Positions 7,708 through 14,235 of a DNA stretch of 19,187 nt are shown here, one piece after another; position 1 is the stretch's first letter; each line of letters opens with the position of its first letter. The notes beneath the pieces were generated by a model that had not been told where the DNA came from, did not search any database, and saw only the letters and a program-made list of their open reading frames with translations. This DNA comes from Syntrophomonas_B sp035447945 (lineage in GTDB: Bacteria; Bacillota; Syntrophomonadia; Syntrophomonadales; Syntrophomonadaceae). The position numbers and the translations under genes are program-made. The stretch lies in the NCBI GenBank assembly GCA_035447945.1, contig DAOTHZ010000038.1, forward strand, positions 1 through 19,187. The letters are read 5' to 3'.

Positions 7708-8505
7708 TCATGTAATCCCTTTATTGCTTAATATATGCGAAATTCTTTCGATTCTGACGGCCTGTCTGCGATCTTCCGCCAATTCGATCACAACGCCCTG
7801 CAGGTGAGCCGGGCCCTCGGCAACCTGAAAACGGCTGGGCCGGGCATTTAAAAAACGTTCGATAATGGGTTGTTTTTCCATTCCCAAAATGGAATCGATC
7901 GGACCGGTCATTCCTAAATCTGTAATGTACGCTGTTCCTTGAGGCAAAATCCGTTCATCCGCGGTTTGAATATGGGTATGGGTGCCGACAACGGCAGACA
8001 CTCTGCCGTCCAAATAATAGCCAAAAGCTACCTTTTCGGAAGTAGCCTCGGCATGGAAATCTACAAGAATATAGTCGGCAGACGCTTCAACCTCCTGCAG
8101 CGCTTCATCCAGCGCTCGAAAGGGGCAATCGAGGGCAGGCAGGAAGACTCTGCCGCTGGCATTGATGACGGCTATTTTCTTGTTAAATCCTGCATTATAT
8201 ATATGCATACCCTGACCCGGACAATCACCCGGATAATTGATCGGTCGGATCAAACGCGGCTCATCATCAATAAAAGTAAAGATGTTTTTGTTGTCCCACA
8301 CATGATTGCCCATCGTCAGACAATCAATCCCCATCCCCAACAATTCGTTCTTCACCTCCAGGGTAAGCCCGCGCCCACCGGCGGCATTTTCACCATTGGC
8401 GATGGTAAAATCAATCTGGTATTTTTTCTGGACCCAGGCAAGCAGACTTTTCAGGATTTCTCTTCCCGGTTTGCCCACAATATCTCCGATCACCAGTATA
8501 TTCAA
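7708..8505 (-). CDS. ymdB: YmdB-family metallophosphoesterase (2',3'-cyclic nucleotide phosphodiesterase)
   Basis: Cytoplasmic calcineurin-like phosphoesterase of the TIGR00282 family. In Bacillus it affects the switch between motility and biofilm through RNase Y-linked mRNA levels. I start it at TTG 8505, giving 265 aa beginning MNILVIGDIVGKPGR, the family N-terminus. GGAGG (8518-8514) is 8 bases before this TTG. The frame also offers ATG 8520, but that codon touches the preceding stop and would put the RBS inside the gene. Metal and active-site residues from TTG: Asp8, Glu39 in NGEN, Asn67-His68 in GNH, His151 in FHAEA, and His176 and His178 in GTHTH. It is coupled to the 163-aa gene, whose stop at 8521 is just upstream, and lies near its functional partner rny. 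Confidence 0.95.
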   Translation of the reverse strand: MNILVIGDIVGKPGREILKSLLAWVQKKYQIDFTIANGENAAGGRGLTLEVKNELLGMGIDCLTMGNHVWDNKNIFTFIDDEPRLIRPINYPGDCPGQGMHIYNAGFNKKIAVINASGRVFLPALDCPFRALDEALQEVEASADYILVDFHAEATSEKVAFGYYLDGRVSAVVGTHTHIQTADERILPQGTAYITDLGMTGPIDSILGMEKQPIIERFLNARPSRFQVAEGPAHLQGVVIELAEDRRQAVRIERISHILSNKGIT

Positions 8506-8520
8506 ATTGTGTACCTCCAT

Positions 8521-9012
8521 TTATCTGTCAAATACAAACATCTTGCCTCGGTCGCGATACGCAAAAATGTTACGCGTTAAACGGTCGGGCTGGTTAAGAC
8601 TTTGCAGCAGTTGTTTTTTTATATCATCAAAACGGTTTTTCAGCAAGCTGTTCCTGTCGTTTTCCCGGAGCAGCATGGCTTCAAACTTCTGGCCAGCCAG
8701 TTGTACATATAAATCGACTTCTTCTTCACTCAGCGTTAACGCGTCCCGCCGTAAAACCAGAATACCAATATTGCCTTGATTGTTTAATTCTATACCTAAT
8801 TTTTTGGGTTCCGTTCCCCGCAGCTTATGTATCATGCCCAGAGCCGCTTCCAGATTGCGGCATATCATCAAATTATCTTGGACGTCAATATTTTCTGTAA
8901 TGATCATTTCGATGGCGATAACGTTTTGTTCAGCCTGGTATTGTATGGAACTGATTTCCGGATTGCGAATAAAAACTGATATTACTGCGTCTAAAGCTGC
9001 TTCAATGTCCAT
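8521..9012 (-). CDS. Hypothetical protein between rny and ymdB, 163 aa
   Basis: I do not recognise a named family. It is soluble, with no signal or membrane segment. The first two thirds read as an alternating alpha/beta fold (MDIEAALDAVISVFI, then strands IQYQAEQNVIAIEMII and LGIELNNQGNIGILVLRR). The last third is helical and ends in a basic-aromatic tail (residues about 140-163, FAYRDRGKMFVFDR). Start ATG 9012 has AAGGGGA about 10 bases upstream. Its stop abuts the ymdB ribosome binding site, so the two are translationally adjacent and co-transcribed, from a sigma-H-like site at 9051-9078. Association with YmdB or RNase Y is inference from position only. Confidence 0.85.
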   Translation of the reverse strand: MDIEAALDAVISVFIRNPEISSIQYQAEQNVIAIEMIITENIDVQDNLMICRNLEAALGMIHKLRGTEPKKLGIELNNQGNIGILVLRRDALTLSEEEVDLYVQLAGQKFEAMLLRENDRNSLLKNRFDDIKKQLLQSLNQPDRLTRNIFAYRDRGKMFVFDR

Positions 9013-9050
9013 TTGATTTTAATCCCCTTGTTGCAATGTATGCTTTGAAA

Positions 9051-9078
9051 ATTCGGTATGTCCGTATGCTTTTCCTGC
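9051..9078 (-). promoter_or_regulatory. Sigma-H-like promoter before the 163-aa gene and ymdB
   Basis: On the minus strand GCAGGAAAA (9078-9070), a 12-base spacer, then ACCGAAT (9057-9051). This is a full match to RNAGGAWWW, 11-12 bases, RNNGAAT. Transcription would start near 9044, leaving about 32 bases before ATG 9012, enough for the RBS. It lies after the rny terminator, so the operon needs a promoter of its own here. Confidence 0.6.
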
Positions 9079-9159
9079 CCGCCTGGCATGGTAATTTAAA
9101 GCAAACCGGTGCAAATGTCTGTATTTCCTTTTGTTTAACAGAAAAAAGAATTGCCTGGA

Positions 9160-9216
9160 TAAAATACGGGAAGCCCGTTCAATCAACGCAATTCCGTCTC
9201 AATCACAGGCTTCCCG
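9160..9216 (-). terminator. Long-loop terminator after rny, possibly bidirectional
   Basis: Perfect 9-bp stem CGGGAAGCC/GGCTTCCCG (9167-9175 with 9208-9216) around a 32-base loop. On the minus strand TATTTTATCC follows. On the plus strand the stem is followed by ATTTTTTC. It is 50 bases after the rny stop and ends that transcript before the ymdB operon. The large loop is unusual for an intrinsic terminator. Confidence 0.65.
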
Positions 9217-9266
9217 ATTTTTTCATGTTAAAACCCTTGGGTTTACGCAGCAGTTATTATAGCTGA

Positions 9267-10817
9267 TTATTTGGCAAATTCCACCTGGCGTGTTTCCCTG
9301 ATGACCATGACCTTGATCTGTCCGGGATAATCCAACTCCTGTTCCACTTTGCGGGCAATATCCTTGACCAGGGTGATGGTTTCCAGATCGTCAATCTCAT
9401 CCGGTTTGACAATGATTCTGATCTCTCTGCCGGCCTGAATGGCAAATGATTTATCCACGCCAGCGAAAGAATCCGCCAGATTTTCGAGTTTTTCCAGACG
9501 TTTGATATAGTTTTCCAATGTTTCTCTTCTGGCACCCGGACGCGAGGCTGAAATGGCATCGGCTGCCTGTACTAGAACAGCTTCAATGGTATGCGGCTCA
9601 ATATCGCCGTGATGGGCTTCAATCCCGTGAATGACGTCTTTGCTTTCGCGATATTTTTTAGCCAGATCAACGCCGATTTCCACATGTGGTCCGGCTACTT
9701 CATGGTCAACTGCTTTGCCGATATCATGCAGCAAGCCGGCACGTTTGGCCAGTGCCACATCCACATCCAGCTCAGCCGCCATGACGCCTGCCAAATGAGC
9801 AACTTCAATGGAATGTTTGAGCACATTCTGACCATAGCTGGTACGATATTTTAATCTGCCCAGCAGTTTGATCAATTCCGGATGCAGTCCATGTACCCCG
9901 ACTTCAAAAGCCGCCTGCTCGCCGACTTCCTTTAATTCCTGATCCACTTCTTTTTTGGCCTTCTCCACCATCTCTTCAATACGAGCCGGATGAATACGGC
10001 CATCGGATACCAGATGTTCCAGCGCCAAACGTGCAGTTTCTCGCCGTACCGGATCAAAAGCTGACAAAATGACTGCTTCGGGCGTATCATCAATGATTAG
10101 GTCAACCCCGGTCAAAGTTTCAAAAGTGCGAATGTTGCGGCCTTCGCGTCCAATGATACGGCCTTTCATCTCATCATTGGGCAGCGCCACAACAGACACC
10201 GTCGTTTCCGAAACGACGTCTGCCGCACAACGCTGAATCGCAAGGGAAACGATGTTTTTCGCTCGTTTGTCACTTTCCTCTTTCGCCTCTGCTTCCAGCG
10301 TTCTTATCATAACCGCCGTTTCCTGGCGTATTTGCTGCTCGACATTGTGTAATAACAATTCTTTGGCTTCTTCCGAAGTCAATCCGGATAAACGTTCCAG
10401 TTCCTTGAGTTGCTGGGTTAAAATCAATTGCAGATCCTGCTGGGTTTTTTCGATATCCTTTTCTTTTTCAACCAGATTTTGTTCTTTCTTTTCAATATTC
10501 TCGGATTTCTTTTCGACCAATTCCTCTTTTTGTAATACGCGTCGCTCGAGGCGATCCAATTCTCTTCTTCTCTCCCGTAAATCCTTTTCAAATTCCTGGC
10601 GATTGCGATGAATTTCATCTTTGGCTTCCAGGAGGAGTTCTTTCTTTTTGGCTTCCCCTTCTTTGGTGGCTTCATCAATGGTCCGGGCAGCCTCTTCTTC
10701 TGCCGACCCCATTTTGCTCTCGGCAACGATTTTCCTTAGGTAATAACCGCCAGCAATGCCAATTGCCAAGGCAATAATACTTATTACTAAAACGACTAAT
10801 GGATTGATTTTTTTCAC
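9267..10817 (-). CDS. rny: Ribonuclease Y
   Basis: About 516 aa, the normal size. It is a membrane-anchored endoribonuclease that starts bulk mRNA decay in Firmicutes. Order: N-terminal membrane helix (about 4-28), long charged coiled coil (about 35-200), KH domain with GRIIGREGRNIR (219-230), and HD domain with His335, His364 and Asp365 (LLHDIG). It ends TRQVEFAK, like Bacillus RNase Y. The start is odd. The first usable codon is GTG 10817, but it lies inside the GGGAGGTG ribosome binding site, and an in-frame TAA is three codons before it. The family N-terminus and an 8-base RBS spacing both point to codon 4, which is ATC. A terminator-like hairpin and two other stem-loops fill the region before the gene. 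A terminator follows at 9167-9216. Confidence 0.96.
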   Translation of the reverse strand: MKKINPLVVLVISIIALAIGIAGGYYLRKIVAESKMGSAEEEAARTIDEATKEGEAKKKELLLEAKDEIHRNRQEFEKDLRERRRELDRLERRVLQKEELVEKKSENIEKKEQNLVEKEKDIEKTQQDLQLILTQQLKELERLSGLTSEEAKELLLHNVEQQIRQETAVMIRTLEAEAKEESDKRAKNIVSLAIQRCAADVVSETTVSVVALPNDEMKGRIIGREGRNIRTFETLTGVDLIIDDTPEAVILSAFDPVRRETARLALEHLVSDGRIHPARIEEMVEKAKKEVDQELKEVGEQAAFEVGVHGLHPELIKLLGRLKYRTSYGQNVLKHSIEVAHLAGVMAAELDVDVALAKRAGLLHDIGKAVDHEVAGPHVEIGVDLAKKYRESKDVIHGIEAHHGDIEPHTIEAVLVQAADAISASRPGARRETLENYIKRLEKLENLADSFAGVDKSFAIQAGREIRIIVKPDEIDDLETITLVKDIARKVEQELDYPGQIKVMVIRETRQVEFAK

Positions 10818-10847
10818 CTCCCTTTATATTCCTGCATACTTCATTTG

Positions 10848-10881
10848 AAAATAGAAAAGCCGAGTACAAACACCCGGCTTT
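10848..10881 (-). terminator. Terminator-like hairpin in the rny leader
   Basis: 7-bp stem AAAGCCG/CGGCTTT (10875-10881 with 10856-10862) and a 12-base loop. On the minus strand T-rich TCTATTTTC follows. It ends about 20 bases before the rny ribosome binding site, with no visible promoter between it and rny. Transcripts for rny must therefore pass through it, so it is either a leaky terminator or part of an attenuator. Confidence 0.5.
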
Positions 10882-10916
10882 AAGAAAATCCTCACTATTT
10901 ATTGTTTTCCATGGAT

Positions 10917-10953
10917 CTGAGCCAGCTTTTGCTCTTAAAAAAAGCTGTCTCAG
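10917..10953 (-). other. Strong stem-loop in the recA-rny intergenic region
   Basis: Inverted repeat of 14-base arms with one mismatch, CTGAGNCAGCTTTT-type (10917-10930 with 10940-10953), and a 9-base loop. No U-tract follows on the minus strand, so it is not a standard terminator. It lies upstream of the terminator-like hairpin and could be part of a regulatory leader or an RNA-stability element for rny. Structure seen in the bases; role inferred. Confidence 0.5.
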
Positions 10954-11073
10954 TTGGAGGATAACAAACTCACCTAACCTTATACGAGCACAAATATACA
11001 ATTTATAATGATCAGCAGTTCGTAGAACTTGCTAAAACTCCGACACGCCGTTCACCTTGTCTGCCTGAAATAA

Positions 11074-11107
11074 ATTATATATATAAAGTCAGTGTCAATA
11101 TGGTCAA
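11074..11107 (-). promoter_or_regulatory. Possible rny promoter, AT-rich
   Basis: On the minus strand TTGACC (11107-11102) and TTGACA (11098-11093) precede an alternating TATATATATAAT run ending at 11074. TTGACC with a 16-18 base spacer places TATATA at -10. TTGACA to TATAAT is only 13 bases, too short for a standard site. It would give a leader of about 250 bases containing two hairpins before rny. The exact -10 is ambiguous. Confidence 0.4.
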
Positions 11108-11110
11108 GTT

Positions 11111-11144
11111 TCTAAGTGAGGCTTTGTCTTTTAGCCTACTTAGA
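11111..11144 (-). other. Stem-loop just after recA
   Basis: Arms of 12 bases with one bulged base (11138-11144 plus 11133-11137 pairing with 11111-11117 plus 11119-11123) and a 9-base loop. It starts about 25 bases after the recA stop. No U-tract follows on the minus strand, so it may be a 3' end-stabilising or inefficient terminator structure for recA. Confidence 0.5.
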
Positions 11145-11168
11145 TTTTAGTTAGTTTCCCAGAGCGTG

Positions 11169-12200
11169 TCAAGCTTCCTCTGTTTCTATCTTGGCGACGG
11201 TTGGAAACATTTTTTCCCGAATCAATTTCTGCAAAGTCAGGAATATTTCCGGATTGTTTTTCAAATATTCCTTGGCGTTTTCCCGTCCCTGTCCCATTCG
11301 CTCTCCATCATAAGAATACCAGGAACCGCTTTTTTGTACGATGTTCAATTCACTGGCTACATCCAGCAGGTCGCCTTCCCGGGATATACCGGTTCCATAC
11401 ATAATATCAAATTCGACTGATTTAAAGGGCGGGGCCACCTTGTTCTTGACCACTTTCACTTTGGTGCGGTTGCCGGTAATATCATTGCCCATTTTTATCG
11501 GTTCGCCCTTGCGAATTTCCAGACGCATGGAAGAATAGAATTTCAATGCCCGCCCGCCGGTTGTGACCTCCGGATTACCGTAAATGACGCCAACCTTTTC
11601 ACGGATCTGGTTGATAAAAATCACACAGCAAGTCGATTTGCCGATGTGCGCTGTCAATTTGCGCAAGGCCTGGGACATCAGTCGGGCTTGCAAGCCAACA
11701 TGCACATCGCCCATCTCGCCATCAAGTTCGGCTTTGGGAACCAGCGCAGCAACAGAGTCAATAACAATCACATCAATGGCATTACTGCGCACCAAAGCTT
11801 CAGCGATTTCCAGGGCTTGTTCCCCGCTGTCCGGCTGGGAGACCAGCAGATTGTTGATGTCGACCCCCAATTGCTTGGCATACATCGGATCAAGCGCATG
11901 TTCTGCGTCAATAAAAGCCGCTATGCCACCATCTTTTTGCGCCTGGGCGATAACATGCAGGGTGACTGTGGTTTTTCCCGATGACTCCGGTCCAAATATT
12001 TCGATGACTCTGCCTCGCGGCAATCCACCCACTCCGGTCGCCAGATCGAGTGACATGCATCCGGTGGAGATGGATTCAATATTCATGGTAGTGGATTCTC
12101 CCAGTTTCATAATGGAACCCTTGCCATATATTTTTTCAATGTTCCGGATGGCATTGTTTAAAGCCTCTGTCCTACCCTGCATAATCTCATTGTTGTCCAC
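11169..12200 (-). CDS. recA: Recombinase RecA
   Basis: 343 aa, full length. It is the cytoplasmic ATP-dependent strand-exchange protein of homologous recombination and co-protease for LexA. Walker A GPESSGKTT is at 70-78, Walker B VIVIDS at about 139-144, and the loop L2 region with NQIREKVGV and TTGGRALKFY is present. The acidic C-terminal tail is short (ETEEA). Start GTG 12200 has GAGGAGG 7 bases upstream. A near-consensus sigma-A promoter and a LexA box lie in the 70 bases before it. It follows thpR, but its own promoter lets it respond to DNA damage. No recX lies between recA and rny. Confidence 0.98.
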   Translation of the reverse strand: MDNNEIMQGRTEALNNAIRNIEKIYGKGSIMKLGESTTMNIESISTGCMSLDLATGVGGLPRGRVIEIFGPESSGKTTVTLHVIAQAQKDGGIAAFIDAEHALDPMYAKQLGVDINNLLVSQPDSGEQALEIAEALVRSNAIDVIVIDSVAALVPKAELDGEMGDVHVGLQARLMSQALRKLTAHIGKSTCCVIFINQIREKVGVIYGNPEVTTGGRALKFYSSMRLEIRKGEPIKMGNDITGNRTKVKVVKNKVAPPFKSVEFDIMYGTGISREGDLLDVASELNIVQKSGSWYSYDGERMGQGRENAKEYLKNNPEIFLTLQKLIREKMFPTVAKIETEEA

Positions 12201-12213
12201 AGCAATTCCTCCT

Positions 12214-12227
12214 CAAACATTTGTTCG
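12214..12227 (-). promoter_or_regulatory. LexA (SOS) box before recA
   Basis: On the minus strand CGAACAAATGTTTG, which fits the Gram-positive LexA/DinR consensus CGAACRNRYGTTYG. It lies 9-22 bases downstream of the -10 element, across the likely transcription start, so bound LexA would block initiation or early elongation. This implies that the genome encodes a Bacillus-type LexA. Confidence 0.88.
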
Positions 12228-12235
12228 TTTTTATC

Positions 12236-12264
12236 ATTATATACAGACTTTTCTTGTCTGTCAA
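12236..12264 (-). promoter_or_regulatory. Consensus sigma-A promoter of recA
   Basis: On the minus strand TTGACA (12264-12259), a 17-base spacer, then TATAAT (12241-12236): exact consensus hexamers and spacing. The spacer contains an inverted repeat, ACAGAC/GTCTGT (12243-12248 with 12256-12261), that may be an extra operator or a chance stem. The -35 lies 7 bases before the end of thpR. Confidence 0.92.
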
Positions 12265-12270
12265 CAAATT

Positions 12271-12831
12271 TTATCCATTTAATGTATATGTATCCAAAAC
12301 ATGATACTGTGGCCCGTTTCCATCCAGCACACTCTGCATCAGATAAAATTGTTCGACTCTAAAGCTGCGCAGTTTATTCCGGTCAGGATACTTTTCCAGC
12401 AGATTTAACATCTCTTTGAGATTTTTGTCCGAGCGGATGCGGCCGAGTGTTAGATGCAGGCGATGATCCTTTTCCGGGGCAAATCCCAGCGGGGACAAAT
12501 AAGCATCTACCCGGTCACAAAGAAATTCGGTTTTATTGATCTCTCCCTTGATTCCCATCCACATTACCCTTGGTTGCGCCTGGTTAGGGAAAAAACCGAT
12601 CCCGCCTGCCGATAGATTATGGGCCGGGGAAGAATCCGCCGCCAAACGCAGATTTCGTTTGATTTCCGGCAGGTCATTAAAATCCACTTCGCCGAGAAAC
12701 TTCACGGTTAAATGGTAGTTTTGATATTCAACCCATTTGATGTCCGGTCGGGCTATTCCCAGTTTGTTGCGCATCATACGCGCGTATTGCTTGATGTCAT
12801 CGGGCAGCGGAATGGCTGCAAAAACTCTCAT
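12271..12831 (-). CDS. thpR: RNA 2',3'-cyclic phosphodiesterase (LigT/ThpR, 2H phosphoesterase)
   Basis: 186 aa. Opens RNA 2',3'-cyclic phosphates to 2'-phosphates; older names call it 2'-5' RNA ligase. The two catalytic HxT motifs of the 2H superfamily are His40-Leu-Thr42 and His126-Leu-Thr128, in two similar halves. I start at ATG 12831, where AGGAGGGA is well spaced and the protein begins MRVFAAIPLP like the family. The frame is open to a TTG at 12849 overlapping the cinA stop, which is unlikely to be used. The RBS lies at the cinA stop, so the two are coupled. The pairing with cinA and recA puts it in a nucleic-acid and nucleotide repair cluster. Confidence 0.93.
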   Translation of the reverse strand: MRVFAAIPLPDDIKQYARMMRNKLGIARPDIKWVEYQNYHLTVKFLGEVDFNDLPEIKRNLRLAADSSPAHNLSAGGIGFFPNQAQPRVMWMGIKGEINKTEFLCDRVDAYLSPLGFAPEKDHRLHLTLGRIRSDKNLKEMLNLLEKYPDRNKLRSFRVEQFYLMQSVLDGNGPQYHVLDTYTLNG

Positions 12832-12845
12832 GGCAATCCCTCCTG

Positions 12846-14087
12846 TCAATCAATATGGCGGCGCAGCAAATCCAGGGCCGATTTGGCGGACAACCTGCGA
12901 ACGATTTCGCGGGACCCGCCAAGTTTTAATTCCCTGACACGGCACGTTTGTGCCCCTGCCAGGGCAACGTATACCAAGCCTACCGGTTTTTCCCGGGTGC
13001 CTCCGCAAGGGCCGGCAATCCCGGTAATGGCCAGGCCGTAATCAACTCCTGACAATTGCCGTATGCCCCGGGCCATTTCTTCCGCGGTCTGTTGGCTGAC
13101 GGCTCCGTATTGTTCCAGAGTGGATGCTTGTACGTTGAGAAGTTTCATTTTGCTGTCATTGCTGTAAGTAATGACCCCTCCCCAAAAGTAATCCGAACTG
13201 CCTGAAACTTCGGTGATCATGCTGCCCAGCATACCGGCCGTACAAGACTCGGCTACGGCCAGTTTCCGACCCCGGGCTGCCAGCAGTTTGCCGGTTTGTT
13301 CGGGCAGGGTTTCATCATCATAGCCAAAGATATGTTTGTGCATTTTGTGCTGAACCAATTTCGTCAATTCATTCAGGCGCGGTATACTGTCGGTTGATTG
13401 CCCGCCCGCGATGGCAAGCTTGATATGAATTTCGCCTTCCTGTGCCAGCAAAGCCGCCGAATAGCCTGATGAATTATTCAGCATATCGGCCAGCATCTCT
13501 TCGACTTGGGATTCACCAGGTCCTATGACTTTGATGGTCCGGCGCAGCACTTTTTGCAGTTGATCAGCATAATCTCTTTCCAGACGAGGTTTGACCTCAC
13601 TCAGGTACATCCTGGTCATTTCCCGCGGTGGTCCCGGCAACAGAATCAGCAGCTTGTTTTGTCGGCGCAAATACATGCCGGGGGCGGTACCCTGGGTATT
13701 GCTCAAAACTTCTGCTTCGACTGGAAACATGGCTTGCTTCATATTGATTTCCGGCATGGGACGCCGCCGTTGGGCGAAAAAATCCCGCAGCCGCTGTTCT
13801 TCCTCAGGTCTGACCACCAGGCTGCATCCCATTAACTCGCAGGCCACTGTCTTGGTCAAATCATCAAAGGTTGGTCCCAAGCCTCCCGTGGAAACTATGA
13901 TATCCGCCGTTTCCAATCCGGCAGCAAAGGCCATTTGGATTTGTTCGCGGCTGTCCCCAACGGTAACCTTGCCCGCGACTCTCAGGCCAATGTCCTCCAA
14001 TTGCTGGGCCAGATATTCGGAATTGCTGTCGTGGGTGGTTCCCAGCAACAATTCTGTTCCGGTGGAAATGATAAATACTTTTGGCAC
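12846..14087 (-). CDS. cinA: CinA: competence/damage-inducible protein with NMN deamidase domain
   Basis: 413 aa, two-domain form. The N-terminal MoCF-like ADP-ribose pyrophosphatase domain (about 3-170) has VSTGGLGPTFDD (65-76) and LPGPPREM (150-157). The C-terminal PncC-type nicotinamide mononucleotide deamidase domain (about 262-413) has AESCTAG (catalytic Ser281) and TGIAGPCGG (355-363). It recycles pyridine nucleotides, NMN being a product of DNA ligase. I start at GTG 14087, because AAGGAG is 8 bases upstream and the protein begins MPKVFIISTGTELL. The frame's first GTG at 14096 lies within the ribosome binding site. It begins a cinA-thpR unit after the FtsH-like gene's terminator; I could not assign its promoter with confidence. 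Confidence 0.95.
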   Translation of the reverse strand: MPKVFIISTGTELLLGTTHDSNSEYLAQQLEDIGLRVAGKVTVGDSREQIQMAFAAGLETADIIVSTGGLGPTFDDLTKTVACELMGCSLVVRPEEEQRLRDFFAQRRRPMPEINMKQAMFPVEAEVLSNTQGTAPGMYLRRQNKLLILLPGPPREMTRMYLSEVKPRLERDYADQLQKVLRRTIKVIGPGESQVEEMLADMLNNSSGYSAALLAQEGEIHIKLAIAGGQSTDSIPRLNELTKLVQHKMHKHIFGYDDETLPEQTGKLLAARGRKLAVAESCTAGMLGSMITEVSGSSDYFWGGVITYSNDSKMKLLNVQASTLEQYGAVSQQTAEEMARGIRQLSGVDYGLAITGIAGPCGGTREKPVGLVYVALAGAQTCRVRELKLGGSREIVRRLSAKSALDLLRRHID

Positions 14088-14185
14088 GAACCCCACTCCT
14101 TGTTCATTCGCAAATCACCCGATTATTCATATAGCTTAGCATAGACTTGACGATTGTCGTTAATACATTTTTAGTTGTTGACAAG

Positions 14186-14215
14186 ACAGCAAAAACCGGA
14201 CCCAGGTCCGGTTTT
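14186..14215 (-). terminator. Terminator after the FtsH-like gene
   Basis: Perfect 10-bp stem AAAACCGGAC/GTCCGGTTTT (14192-14201 with 14206-14215) and a 4-base loop. On the minus strand the stem ends in five T residues, then GCTGTC. It is 20 bases after the gene and separates it from cinA. Confidence 0.82.
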
Positions 14216-14235
14216 CATTTACTGTTCATCTGTTT

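Noticed and set aside
9036..9266. Small plus-strand frame in the gap after rny
   Set aside because: Runs through the terminator hairpin and the sigma-H-like site, and ends at the rny stop; no RBS.
10827..10847. Six-codon frame MKYAGI just before the rny ribosome binding site, as a leader peptide
   Set aside because: It has no ribosome binding site and its codons suggest no regulatory amino acid.
10885..10950. Alternative pairing of the two rny leader hairpins as an antiterminator
   Set aside because: Only an interrupted GCTTT/AAAGC-type match was found; too weak to claim a switch.
10675..11001. 108-codon minus-strand frame overlapping the rny start in another frame
   Set aside because: No RBS, low-complexity sequence once inside rny, and it covers two hairpins; likely chance.
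11020..11030. GTTC-N3-GAAC palindrome as a LexA box
   Set aside because: The LexA half sites are in the opposite order and spacing (GAAC-N4-GTTC is needed).
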